This document shows positions 38,550 to 47,355 of a stretch of 64,000 nucleotides of DNA, in pieces. Source of the stretch: Christiangramia lutea (GTDB lineage: Bacteria; Bacteroidota; Bacteroidia; Flavobacteriales; Flavobacteriaceae); contig NZ_JAKVTV010000001.1 in the NCBI RefSeq assembly GCF_022489035.1, positions 930,001 through 994,000 on the forward strand, given 5' to 3'. The notes beneath the pieces were generated by a model. It was not told the DNA's origin and ran no database searches. It was given only the letters and a program-made list of their open reading frames with translations. Position numbers and translations under genes: made by a program. The stretch's first letter is position 1. Every line of letters starts with the position of its first letter.

Positions 38550-39317
38550 TTAATCGTTATTGAATTCTACCTCACCGGTTTCCATATTATAAACTGCTGA
38601 AACGATCATGATCTTGCCATCGTCTTCCATCTGAGCCATGGTTGGTGAAGCTTCCCGGATATTCGCTACCGTACGCATAGCATTAGTATTGATCACATTA
38701 TTAGTGAATTCAGTGTTTTTTGAACTGCGTTCTCCGTTCGGTTCGGTTTCTTCTACCGCGGGTTCGATCTCATCCAGTAGATCAGCCAGGGAATTCATGT
38801 TCATAGATTTTGCATCTACCTGGTCTATCGCTGATTTTAAAGCGCCACAGGCGGTATGTCCCATCACGATCACCACTTTGGAACCGGCCACGGCAGTAGC
38901 GAATTCCATGGAGCTAACAATGTCGGCATTTTCAATATTTCCGGCTACCCTGGCTACAAAGATATCCCCAATTCCAAGGTCGAATACATCCTCAACCGGC
39001 ACACGGCTATCTACACAGGATAGTACGATCGCTTTGGGATACTGCCCGATCATCGCTCTTCTGCGCTGGGCGGAATGATCACGTTGTGTAAGATTGTTAT
39101 TTACGAAATTCTCATTTCCTTTTTTCAACCTTCCAATGATCTCCTGTGGCGTCATATCTGCCTGCTCTTCGGCTGTAAGAATACTTTTTACAACACCTTC
39201 TTCAACTATTTCGGTTTGCTCCTGCACCTCTGCAGTTTCCGTCTTTTTCTCATCCTGGCAGGAGGTCAAAAATCCTGTTGCCAACATCATTAATAATGGT
39301 AATCCTAGCTTTTTCAT
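38550..39317 (-). CDS. Beta-class carbonic anhydrase, lipoprotein
   Basis: Interconverts carbon dioxide and bicarbonate. The signal peptide ends in the lipobox LTSC (cysteine 20), so it should be lipid-anchored in the envelope rather than cytoplasmic. Zinc ligands are in SCVDSRVP (Cys, Asp) and GHTACGALK (His, Cys); FDLGIGDIFVARVAGN is also conserved. An acidic linker (about 23-45) separates the anchor from the catalytic domain. It has 255 residues. The frameshifted DUF2490 gene lies just upstream on the same strand. Confidence 0.9.
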   Translation of the reverse strand: MKKLGLPLLMMLATGFLTSCQDEKKTETAEVQEQTEIVEEGVVKSILTAEEQADMTPQEIIGRLKKGNENFVNNNLTQRDHSAQRRRAMIGQYPKAIVLSCVDSRVPVEDVFDLGIGDIFVARVAGNIENADIVSSMEFATAVAGSKVVIVMGHTACGALKSAIDQVDAKSMNMNSLADLLDEIEPAVEETEPNGERSSKNTEFTNNVINTNAMRTVANIREASPTMAQMEDDGKIMIVSAVYNMETGEVEFNND

Positions 39318-39340
39318 CTTTTTTTCAATTTAAGTTAGTA

Positions 39341-40038
39341 TTAAAAGGTATGATGGAGACTAACTTGTAATTGACCTTTCTGCCAATTTACGGTTGTTTG
39401 TTCCATCCAACCCAGCTGCATTCTTAATTTATCGTTCAGGGCATAGCCAAGCCCCAGGTAAGTACGGTTACGGTCAAAAAATTGAACTTCACGCCCATTG
39501 CCTATTTTTGGTTCCCCGTTTATAAATATCTCGTTATAAAAAGCAAAATATGGAGTTCCTTTATCAAGAGTAGTTCCTTCAAAAGGAATGTTTATGAACA
39601 GGTTATAGCGGTATCTTGTTCTGAAATCCTGGTCTTCCACCCATCGCTGTTCGTAACGAATTCTATGAGTAAGAAGAAGCCTTTTCCATATGGTTTGTCC
39701 AAAAAGTGCTTCCTGGTAGATCCTGTTCTCTGATACTGGAGCATCGATATCCCGACCATATCGTCCAGTAGTTATATTTGCGTATCCCAGTGTAAATTTA
39801 ATTCCCGAATTGGTTGGTGTAAAGGTTAATCCTGTTCGTAGTAATAGTTGTTCCCTGTCTCCAAGACCTCGCCAGTCACGATATTGATAATCTCCCTGCA
39901 GCCCCCATTGGATTCACCAAAATTGGTATTCCAGAAATACATATACCAAGCTCCAAGTTGATCCTCATCTGGAGACTGGGCTCTAGCCTGGAATAAAGTA
40001 AGGCAAACTACTACAAATAGAAAAATAGATCTATTCAT
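39341..40038 (-). pseudogene. DUF2490 family outer-membrane protein gene, broken by one frameshift
   Basis: The N-terminal part (40038 to about 39905) encodes a signal peptide ending QARAQ and then LGAWYMYFWNTNFGES. The C-terminal part, in another frame, continues as WGLQGDYQYRDWRGLGDREQ and runs to the stop at 39341 with LLLRTGLTF, KLRMQLGWMEQT and a final beta-strand. Restoring one base near 39902-39908, beside a run of five G, would join them into one beta-barrel protein of about 232 residues. Either a real mutation or a sequencing error explains it. Confidence 0.8.
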
Positions 40039-40187
40039 TTTGTTTGATTTTTATTGTTTTTCATTAAACAAAAAGCATACCCATTTTATTCAACTTCAAA
40101 TTTTTAACATATTCAAAGACATTTTTTTACAATTTTAATATTCCTGACAAAAAAAACTTTCAGTTTCCTGAATGGCTTTCTATTACC

Positions 40188-40261
40188 ACTGTGGTGACAC
40201 CTGTTCTCGAACCAGGGACCTGATTATGAGAATTCGCTTTGGACAATTAAACCAGTTACGA
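40188..40261 (-). pseudogene. Decayed tRNA-Met-like sequence
   Basis: On the minus strand the 3' half of a tRNA with anticodon CAT is legible: loop CTCATAA, 3' anticodon strand TCAGG, T arm CCTGG-TTCGAGA-ACAGG with a broken G53:C61 pair, and GTCACCA resembling the 3' acceptor strand. The 5' half is degraded, the anticodon stem no longer pairs and the variable loop is too short. It lies between housekeeping genes and the alginate locus. The rest of the 317-base gap (40039-40355) shows nothing else. Confidence 0.55.
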
Positions 40262-40355
40262 TGAGCGTATTCGGCTGGAAATAGAATTTTAATAATCCAA
40301 AATGGAATTTAATCGTATAAAGATTGTTTATAAAGATATTTCTTGGGTCTCCTTA

Positions 40356-41330
40356 TCATTCTTCAGTGACAGGTTCTAACTCGAATTCGATAGGCTCAGC
40401 TGGCATTATTCCTTCTATCCTGTCTATCAATGTGTCTATAGCTGTAATGCCCTGTTCAGTTCCATTTAGAGAAAAATATTTTATTTGTGGTGATGGTGGA
40501 AAATATTCCGTTTTTTCCAAACAAAATATCTCAATTTCTCGTACTACCTCAAACTTCTTGAAGACTTCTATGATCTTGGCTAGCAGGCAGGCATAAGGGA
40601 CTATTATCGCATCTATTTTCCCTTCCTGCACAAATTTTGCAATCGAATCTAATTCGTAGTTCGAAATTTGAAATATTATTTTTTGAAGCGATTTGGCTTT
40701 TAAGGCATTTAGATATCCTGCTTTTCTTTTCTGCAATTTACATTCCTCATCATCTCGAGAAACAAAGCCAATTTTTGAATATCCTTCAGAATAGAGTTGG
40801 AGAGTAAGTTTTTCTACCAAATAAGATTGATTAATGGTTACCTTATCTGAAGATAAATCGTCTAGAACCCGATCAAATTGTACAAGAGGCGTATTGAAAT
40901 TTTTAAGCTGTCTTAAATGAGATAATTTCCTAAAGTGATAGGTTTCTATAGAGGGGGAAATAATTATTCCATCTACCTGTGATTGAATCAACCTTTGGAT
41001 ACATTGCACTTCCTTCTTATAAGATTCATTACTTATACATAAGACCAGGCGATAATTTTTGGAGTTCATCCGCTCCTCTATTGCCTTTAACGCATCAGAA
41101 TAAATTTTAGCATCAAGTGAAGGCAAAACTACGCCTATACTTCTAGTTCTCTGGCCCTTTAAATTTCGAGCTGAAATATTAGGCATGTAATGGTTTAACC
41201 TGGCAACCTCCTGAACTCTTTCCTTTGTTCTTTCAGAAATTTCAGAACTATTATTGAGAGCTTTAGAAACAGTGCCTACAGATAAATTAAGAGATTCAGC
41301 AATGTCGCGGAGCCTGGTTGATTTTCTCAT
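40356..41330 (-). CDS. LacI-family transcriptional regulator
   Basis: A 324-residue DNA-binding repressor. The N-terminal helix-turn-helix and hinge are TRLRDIAESLNLSVGTVSKA (about 4-23) through NISARNLKG (about 51-59), followed by a periplasmic-binding-protein-like effector domain (RSIGVVLPSLDAKIYSDA). It lies 39 bases after fbp as the last gene of the uronate catabolism run, so it probably responds to a sugar or sugar acid intermediate. No operator for it is proven. Confidence 0.88.
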   Translation of the reverse strand: MRKSTRLRDIAESLNLSVGTVSKALNNSSEISERTKERVQEVARLNHYMPNISARNLKGQRTRSIGVVLPSLDAKIYSDALKAIEERMNSKNYRLVLCISNESYKKEVQCIQRLIQSQVDGIIISPSIETYHFRKLSHLRQLKNFNTPLVQFDRVLDDLSSDKVTINQSYLVEKLTLQLYSEGYSKIGFVSRDDEECKLQKRKAGYLNALKAKSLQKIIFQISNYELDSIAKFVQEGKIDAIIVPYACLLAKIIEVFKKFEVVREIEIFCLEKTEYFPPSPQIKYFSLNGTEQGITAIDTLIDRIEGIMPAEPIEFELEPVTEE

Positions 41331-41369
41331 TGCTCTATAAATTAATCCTTGGTTTGCAATCCTATCATC

Positions 41370-42374
41370 CTAGCCTTCTTTCAAAAACTTTTCTGCCTTC
41401 TCAACCATTTCACGGTTTCCACAAATTAAAGGCACTCTTTGGTGCAACTCTTTTGGTGTGATATCGAGAATACGTTTAGATCCATCCGTTGCTTTTCCAC
41501 CGGCCTGTTCAGTTAAAAAGGCCATGGGATTACTTTCATATAATAAACGTAGTTTCCCGTGAGGAGAGGTTGTACCTTCAGGATAAAGGTAAATTCCACC
41601 CAGAAGCATATTTCTATGAAAATCGGCTACTAATGAACCCGTATACCTTGAGGTAAATGGCCTGTTCTCATTTTCATCAAGTTCCTGAACCCATTTAATA
41701 TATTTCTTGATTCCCTTTGGAAAGTGTATATAATTGCCCTCGTTTATAGAATAGGTATTCCCTTTCTTTGGAAATTTAATATTTGGATGAGACAGAAAGA
41801 ATGAACCAATTCCGGGATCAAAAGTAAAACCGTTTACTCCATTTCCGCTTGTGTAAACAAGAATAGTAGAAGTCCCATAAATTATATACCCTGCGGCGAC
41901 CTGGTTGCGGCCTGGTTGAAGAAAATCTTCTGAAGTTACCGGAGATCCTTCCTTTGAAATCCTCCTATAAATACTAAAAATAGTTCCTACGGTAATATCT
42001 ACATCTATATTACTCGATCCATCCAGAGGGTCAATGAGAACTATATATTTTGCTTCACGATGTATGTCGTCATCGAAAACGATGAAATCTTCTAACTCCT
42101 CAGAACCCAGGCCACATACCTCACCCCGGTTCCTGAAGGTATCAATAAAAATATCATTAGCAATTAAATCCAGTTTTGCCTGGTTCTCTCCCTGAATATT
42201 CTGTTTCCCGATTTTGCCGAGTATCTCGGCCAGACCAGCTTTATTTATCTGTTGGTTTACCAGCTTTCCGGCTAGTTTGATGGAACTCAATAATGCACTA
42301 AGTTCTCCCTTGGCGTATGGAAAATCTTTCTGGTTCTCAATAATGAATTCTCCTAATGTAACATGTCTTTCCAT
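41370..42374 (-). CDS. fbp: Class 1 fructose-1,6-bisphosphatase
   Basis: Removes the 1-phosphate of fructose 1,6-bisphosphate in gluconeogenesis. The metal site is [12 protein letters not shown] (about 112-123), followed by the substrate segment [13 protein letters not shown] and [17 protein letters not shown]. It has 334 residues. Alginate breakdown gives only pyruvate and triose phosphate, so its place in this operon suggests it feeds hexose synthesis during growth on alginate; that link is inference. Confidence 0.94.
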   Translation of the reverse strand: MERHVTLGEFIIENQKDFPYAKGELSALLSSIKLAGKLVNQQINKAGLAEILGKIGKQNIQGENQAKLDLIANDIFIDTFRNRGEVCGLGSEELEDFIVFDDDIHREAKYIVLIDPLDGSSNIDVDITVGTIFSIYRRISKEGSPVTSEDFLQPGRNQVAAGYIIYGTSTILVYTSGNGVNGFTFDPGIGSFFLSHPNIKFPKKGNTYSINEGNYIHFPKGIKKYIKWVQELDENENRPFTSRYTGSLVADFHRNMLLGGIYLYPEGTTSPHGKLRLLYESNPMAFLTEQAGGKATDGSKRILDITPKELHQRVPLICGNREMVEKAEKFLKEG

Positions 42375-42412
42375 AAACCTGATTTATTAATCTACCATAG
42401 AATATTTAAATC

Positions 42413-43084
42413 TTAAGCTGCATTCAACTGCTTGATGATTTTAAGACACTCTTTTGTGGAATTTTCAATTTTATCATAATCAAAATCTCCCGAAGCATCT
42501 TGCTTTATTAATTGAGAGCCCATTCCCACACAAATACAACCTGCCTCAAACCATTTTTTAAGGCTTTCCTTTGTTGGAGAGACTCCTCCAGTAGGCATTA
42601 TACTTGTCCAGGGCTGTGGACCTTTGATCGCTTTAATAAATTCTGGACCATATACGGCTCCAGGAAATAGTTTTACGATCTCGCAACCATATTCTTCAGC
42701 CTTTGCGATTTCCGTAAGAGATCCACACCCTGGGAAAAATGCGACCTTCCTCCGGTTACAAACGATGGCGATATCCTCCCTAAACACAGGTGTTACTATA
42801 AAATCGGCTCCTAGTTGGATATACGTCGAAGCAGAAGCCGCATCAGTAATAGAGCCTATTCCTATAGCCATTTCAGGATATTTATTTCTTATGTAATCTG
42901 ACATTTCCTGAAAAACCATATGTGCATTATACTCGCGGGCCGTAAATTCAATAACTCTTGCACCACCCCGATGGCACGCATCAATTATTTTTTTGGAAAC
43001 ACCAGTATCTGAATGACTAAATAGCGGAACTAAACCGGTAGCTCCCATAAGGTTATATACTTCTAATCGTGATAGTTTGGCCAT
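42413..43084 (-). CDS. eda: 2-dehydro-3-deoxy-phosphogluconate aldolase
   Basis: Splits KDPG to pyruvate and glyceraldehyde 3-phosphate. The Schiff-base lysine is in EIVKLFPGAVYGP (about 134-146) and the catalytic glutamate in ARVIEFTARE. SIMPTGGVSPTKES binds phosphate. It has 223 residues. The gene lies eight bases after kdgK, so both are translated from one message, forming the last two steps of the uronate route. Confidence 0.94.
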   Translation of the reverse strand: MAKLSRLEVYNLMGATGLVPLFSHSDTGVSKKIIDACHRGGARVIEFTAREYNAHMVFQEMSDYIRNKYPEMAIGIGSITDAASASTYIQLGADFIVTPVFREDIAIVCNRRKVAFFPGCGSLTEIAKAEEYGCEIVKLFPGAVYGPEFIKAIKGPQPWTSIMPTGGVSPTKESLKKWFEAGCICVGMGSQLIKQDASGDFDYDKIENSTKECLKIIKQLNAA

Positions 43085-43091
43085 AGTTGAA

Positions 43092-44111
43092 TTATCTTTT
43101 GATTAAGGCTGAAAGATCACCTTTCATGATCGCATAAATTTCTTCTAATGAGGCAATATTAATGTCCCCGGTCATGGTATGCTTATAGGCACTGGTCGCC
43201 ACAGAAAAATCAAGTATTTCCGGGTAATCCAGATTTTTATGCAATCCATAAATAATACCTGCCATAAATGCATCTCCGGTGCCCAGGCGATCTACTACTG
43301 GTAAAATTTCTTTTACTTCAGATGTGATCAATTTTCCAGAGGCATACATTATCCCCCCAATTTTCTGGTGAGAAGCACTTTCTGAATAACGCAGCGTTGT
43401 TGGCAGAAACTCCAGATGTGGACAGCTGTTGAGGATTTCATCATAAAAAACTTTTAAAGTCTCAGGCTTTTTATAATCCGGTTTAATTTCCTTTTTACCT
43501 AACATTTTAAATAAAGTGGCCAGGTCACCCAGTATCACATTCGTAATTCCAAGAATTTCGGGGAGAACCTCATTAGGCTGTTTACCCCATTTCCATAAAG
43601 TAGACCTGTAATTAAGGTCACAGGATATTTTGAGACCCATTTTTCTAGCAATTTTACATGCTTTCAAGCATTCTCGAGCTGCTTCCGCAGATATTCCAGG
43701 AGTTATACCAGACCAGTGAAACCAGCTTGCATTGCTAAACACTTTTGTCCAATCTATATCATCTTTTTCAATTTGAGCCACGGCACTTTCAGCACGATCA
43801 TAGATAACCTTACTATGACGTATTGCACTACCCTTTTCAAGAAAATAAATCCCAAGACGATTTCCTCCCTGTACAATATGATCACTACCTACCTGATACC
43901 TGGAAATTTCAGAAATAGCTTTATTTCCAAAGTCATTATCCGGTAATTTTGTAACGAATTGCGTTGAAAGTCCCCACCTTTGCAAAGACGCAAGCGTATT
44001 AAACTCGGCACCGCTATAAGACACCTCAAATTCATTTGCCTGAAAAAACCGCAAATGTCCAGGTGGCGACAACCTCATCATCATTTCTCCAAAAGCTACA
44101 ATACTTTTCAT
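43092..44111 (-). CDS. kdgK: 2-dehydro-3-deoxygluconokinase (PfkB family)
   Basis: Phosphorylates KDG to KDPG. The PfkB fold is shown by SIVAFGEMMMRLSPPGH at the N-terminus, the SYSGAEFNTLASL sugar-binding segment and the C-terminal DRLGTGDAFMAGIIYGL anion hole with the catalytic aspartate (about 276). It has 339 residues. KDG as substrate is inferred from the neighbours eda and the SDR reductase. Confidence 0.92.
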   Translation of the reverse strand: MKSIVAFGEMMMRLSPPGHLRFFQANEFEVSYSGAEFNTLASLQRWGLSTQFVTKLPDNDFGNKAISEISRYQVGSDHIVQGGNRLGIYFLEKGSAIRHSKVIYDRAESAVAQIEKDDIDWTKVFSNASWFHWSGITPGISAEAARECLKACKIARKMGLKISCDLNYRSTLWKWGKQPNEVLPEILGITNVILGDLATLFKMLGKKEIKPDYKKPETLKVFYDEILNSCPHLEFLPTTLRYSESASHQKIGGIMYASGKLITSEVKEILPVVDRLGTGDAFMAGIIYGLHKNLDYPEILDFSVATSAYKHTMTGDINIASLEEIYAIMKGDLSALIKR

Positions 44112-44177
44112 ATGATCTTAATTTGAAAAAAGAAGATAGTTAATCTTCATATTTTTCAGAAATACAGCATTCCCTTT

Positions 44178-44942
44178 TTAAATTCCAAGAGCCTGGCCTC
44201 CACCAACCTGAATGGTTTCAGCCGTTAAGAATGCAGCATCGTCACTTACTAAAAATGATACTACTGAAGCTACATCTTCTGGTTGACCCAGCCTACCCAA
44301 CATGATATTGTTTTTCCAGGAGGCAAAAACTTCCGGTTTAGTAGATTTAATTTGTGAATGAAACGGGGTATCTATAGTTCCCGGAGAAACTGCATTAACC
44401 CTAATACCATACTCAGCAAGATCTTTTGCCAGTGCCCTGGTTAAAGTGTGAACAGCTGCTTTGGAGGTCCCATAAATTCCCGCTCCGGGTCCACCAGCAT
44501 TCCAACCGGCATTAGAAGTATAATTGATAATCGAGGGATGCTCTCCTTTTTTGAGGTAAGGAATAGCTGCTCTTGAAACAAAAAATGCTGAATCTAAATT
44601 TAAAGCCATTACCGACCGATAAAATTCTGTGGTCATTTCTTCAAATCTTGACCTACCGCCAAGCCCCCCGGCATTATTGATCACAGCATCTATTTTACCA
44701 TATTTCTCTCCGATCTGTTTGATATTTGAAGATACTTCTTCTTCGTTGGTAACATCAAAACCATAATATTCTGCTTTGATCCCCTCTTTTTCCAGCTCTT
44801 TTACTCTTTGGGCTCCTTTATCATCTTCAATTCCGTTTAGGATCACATGATAGCCATCCTTACCAAGTCTTTTGGCTACAGCAAATCCAATACCTCCAGT
44901 GGCACCGGTAATTACTGCTATTTTTTTCTTTGAATCATTCAT
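44178..44942 (-). CDS. SDR-family oxidoreductase, probable DEH reductase
   Basis: A 254-residue short-chain dehydrogenase. The cofactor motif is TGATGGIG (about 13-20), followed by NNAGG, the catalytic serine in NYTSNAGW and YGTSKAA for Tyr/Lys. Its place between the transporter and kdgK suggests that it reduces 4-deoxy-L-erythro-5-hexoseulose uronate (DEH) to KDG. The cofactor preference (NADH or NADPH) is not certain. A second SDR at 55211 could share or take over this step. Confidence 0.82.
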   Translation of the reverse strand: MNDSKKKIAVITGATGGIGFAVAKRLGKDGYHVILNGIEDDKGAQRVKELEKEGIKAEYYGFDVTNEEEVSSNIKQIGEKYGKIDAVINNAGGLGGRSRFEEMTTEFYRSVMALNLDSAFFVSRAAIPYLKKGEHPSIINYTSNAGWNAGGPGAGIYGTSKAAVHTLTRALAKDLAEYGIRVNAVSPGTIDTPFHSQIKSTKPEVFASWKNNIMLGRLGQPEDVASVVSFLVSDDAAFLTAETIQVGGGQALGI

Positions 44943-44978
44943 AGTTATTTAATTTAATAGTTATTAGATATAAAACGT

Positions 44979-46262
44979 TTAATTGGATTCTACTTCAACT
45001 GGCTTGATTCTTCTAATCAAAATATATATAGATAACACAGCTAATGGAGCCAGAATAGAAATAATAATAAAAGCCGGCGTATACGATACTTCAGTAATTT
45101 TTGGGATAAGCCAGTTCATTATGATCACGGAGACAGCCGCAACGGTTCCAGCCAGGCCTGCGAGTGTTCCAACAGACGGACCTTTTAGCAAATCACTTGA
45201 CAATGTTTGAATGTTACCAATGGCAAACTGAAAACCAAATAGGACAATGGAAACGATATAAATGAAGGTCATTGGATTATCTCCCTGGACCAGAAAAATT
45301 ATACCCATAAGGCCTAAAAAGATCAGGCTACCACCAATAAGAATAGAGAGTTTCCTGGAAAAATCTAATGAGTGCTTTTCCATTAATTTACCAGAGAACC
45401 AGCCTCCAGCAATACTTCCAGCCATTCCACCCAAATAAGAGATCCAGATTGTAGAGCCAATTTCTTCAATACTAAAACCGAATTTTGAGTTTAGATAAAG
45501 AGGCATCCAACCAACAAAAAGCCACCAGATGGGTTCTATAAAAAATCGTGAAACTAAAACACCCCAGGATTCTTTATAACTTAAAATCTTCAAAACTGGT
45601 AATCCTTTTTCCTTTTCGGCCGTCTCATCTGGTACTATCCTCCCGGAAAGAATAAGATCTCTTTCTTTCGGGGTTAACCATGGATGTTTTTCAGGTGTGG
45701 TTTTATTGATTATATACCATGGAATTATCCAAACAAAACCTACAATACCTAAAATTATAAAAGTGGTTCTCCAACCAAACTGAGCATATAAAAATGCTAT
45801 TAGTGCCGGTGCAACGACACTTCCAAGTGAAGCTCCTGCATTAAATATTCCTTGGGCAATGGCACGTTCTTTTACCGGGAACCATTCACCATTACTTTTC
45901 ACAGCTCCTGGCCAGTTTCCAGCTTCTCCAAATCCTAAAAATGCTCGTACTATAGATAAGGAAACCAAACCTCTTGCAAAAGCGTGAAGAATAGCGGCCG
46001 TAGACCACAAGGCTATTGAAAAAATAAATCCAAGACGTGTCCCAATTTGATCATATAGCTTACCAGATAAAAACTTACCAAGAGCATAAGTGACCATAAA
46101 AACATTCAGCATCACCGCATAATCAGCCTCATCCATACCCAGGTCCTTGCCCATTTCTGGCCACATGACTCCAAATGCTGTTCTATCTATATAATTTATA
46201 ACGGTGGCAATACAGATCAATACTATTATCCACCACCTAAGTCCTCTTATCTTCATATTCAC
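44979..46262 (-). CDS. MFS transporter, hexuronate/DEH type
   Basis: A 427-residue inner-membrane carrier with about twelve helices. INYIDRTAFGVMWPEM at the N-terminus and the GFGEAGNWPGAVKSNGEWFP segment mark the ACS/ExuT branch of anion:cation symporters. As the first gene of the catabolic operon it probably imports unsaturated uronate monomers or DEH from the periplasm. A near-palindrome 53 bases upstream may be its operator. Confidence 0.86.
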   Translation of the reverse strand: MNMKIRGLRWWIIVLICIATVINYIDRTAFGVMWPEMGKDLGMDEADYAVMLNVFMVTYALGKFLSGKLYDQIGTRLGFIFSIALWSTAAILHAFARGLVSLSIVRAFLGFGEAGNWPGAVKSNGEWFPVKERAIAQGIFNAGASLGSVVAPALIAFLYAQFGWRTTFIILGIVGFVWIIPWYIINKTTPEKHPWLTPKERDLILSGRIVPDETAEKEKGLPVLKILSYKESWGVLVSRFFIEPIWWLFVGWMPLYLNSKFGFSIEEIGSTIWISYLGGMAGSIAGGWFSGKLMEKHSLDFSRKLSILIGGSLIFLGLMGIIFLVQGDNPMTFIYIVSIVLFGFQFAIGNIQTLSSDLLKGPSVGTLAGLAGTVAAVSVIIMNWLIPKITEVSYTPAFIIISILAPLAVLSIYILIRRIKPVEVESN

Positions 46263-46314
46263 AGGTTTTCAGCTTAAAATTTCAGCCTGATTTTCAGACA
46301 ATATTTACCTACAA

Positions 46315-46335
46315 CCAATAGGGGAAACCCTATGG
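46315..46335. promoter_or_regulatory. Near-palindrome before the MFS gene (candidate operator)
   Basis: CCAATAGGG and CCCTATGG arms around GAAA, 53 bases before the MFS start. It is not the TTGGTTTACCAA type of the GntR sites, so it may serve the LacI-type regulator. No full -7 consensus is seen in this 202-base gap. Confidence 0.35.
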
Positions 46336-46464
46336 AGTTTTATATTTTAATAACCTGGAAAAAGATATATTCTTGAAGAAGGGTATATCCAGTAATTCCT
46401 GGTTTAAATAATTCTCTCTATTATTTATTAAACCTTAATTGGGAGCGTGCAATCCCGGGAAAGG

Positions 46465-47175
46465 CTATAAATCTACATTATAACAATACTTATATAAACT
46501 TCTAAAATGTATTTTCATTTGCTTTTTAGCGAGTTTAGGGTCCTTATTCTCAATAGCCTCAAGAATAGATTTATGTTCTTCTATCGCAAGGAAAGCCTGA
46601 TTCTCATCACATACATGATATTTAGCAAAATTTGTAATGATTTCTGGCGTGATAGTGAGCATAAATGTATTTATGGTACTATTTCCACTTGCTTTAGCTA
46701 TTGCTAAATGAAACAATAGATCTTCCTGTACAGCGTCTTCTCCTTTAAGTGCTTTAGCGGTGTACGCCTGTAATGTTTGTTTCATATGCTTAAGTTGACT
46801 TTCTGTACGTCTCATAGCAGCCAACCGAACCGTTTTTAATTCTAATAAAATTCTTGTTTCAACCAGAGACTTAAAATCTGGGTCGTCCAAACTAATTATA
46901 TCTGCCATCATTCCGTCAACAGCTATAGCTCCAATATCGGCTAGGTAAGTACCACTTTGTGGTACGCTCTTTAATATCCCATAAAATTCCAAAGTTTGAA
47001 TCGCTTCCCTGAGATTATTCCTGCTAACCCCAAATTTTTCAGACAACATCCTTTCTGAGGGTAATTTATCACCAGGTTCTAAATTTTTGAAATTTATGTA
47101 TTCACGAATTTTGGTTAAAATTGTATTTCGTGTTTGTTTCTGGAGTTCGATTTTTGCATATCCATCTACTTTCAT
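46465..47175 (-). CDS. GntR/FadR-family transcriptional regulator of the alginate locus
   Basis: A 236-residue repressor. The winged-helix domain (about 10-80) includes EPGDKLPSERMLSEKFGVSR and LREAIQTLEFYGIL, and the C-terminal FCD effector domain has ETRILLELKTVRLAA and metal/ligand residues near DLLFHLAIAKASGNS (about 149-163) and EEHKSILEAI. FadR-branch relatives such as UxuR/ExuR bind TTGGTATACCAA-like sites; matching palindromes lie before this gene, susC, PL17 and PL6. The ligand is probably a uronate intermediate such as DEH or KDG. Confidence 0.88.
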   Translation of the reverse strand: MKVDGYAKIELQKQTRNTILTKIREYINFKNLEPGDKLPSERMLSEKFGVSRNNLREAIQTLEFYGILKSVPQSGTYLADIGAIAVDGMMADIISLDDPDFKSLVETRILLELKTVRLAAMRRTESQLKHMKQTLQAYTAKALKGEDAVQEDLLFHLAIAKASGNSTINTFMLTITPEIITNFAKYHVCDENQAFLAIEEHKSILEAIENKDPKLAKKQMKIHFRSLYKYCYNVDL

Positions 47176-47200
47176 CTATCAATATTTAACTTTAAAAAAA

Positions 47201-47230
47201 TTGGTTAACCAAACTGGTTTTTCAAAATTA
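47201..47230 (-). promoter_or_regulatory. Operator and -7 of gntR (autoregulation)
   Basis: The perfect palindrome TTGGTTAACCAA (47201-47212) is followed 13 bases on by the weaker CTGGTTTTTCAA (47214-47225). The latter overlaps a TAATTTTG -7 element (minus strand, 47223-47230). This fits a repressor blocking its own promoter. Confidence 0.65.
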
Positions 47231-47289
47231 GGAAAATTTTCTTAGTTCAGGATTAAAGTGTTCTGCTAATTCAAAACTCATAAGTTTTA

Positions 47290-47323
47290 TTGATTCCGCC
47301 AATATTAAATTTAGCGGAATCAA
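47290..47323 (-). terminator. Hairpin behind susD
   Basis: A perfect ten-base stem (TTGATTCCGC/GCGGAATCAA) with a 14-base loop, 33 bases after the susD stop. The tail is not T-rich, so it may act as a 3' protective structure as well as, or instead of, a terminator. Confidence 0.6.
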
Positions 47324-47355
47324 TGATGGCTAACTCCATTCAAACCCTTCTAGAA

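Noticed and set aside
39826-40038. Free-standing 70-residue exported protein
   Set aside because: Its sequence continues in the next frame as DUF2490, so it is the first part of a frameshifted gene.
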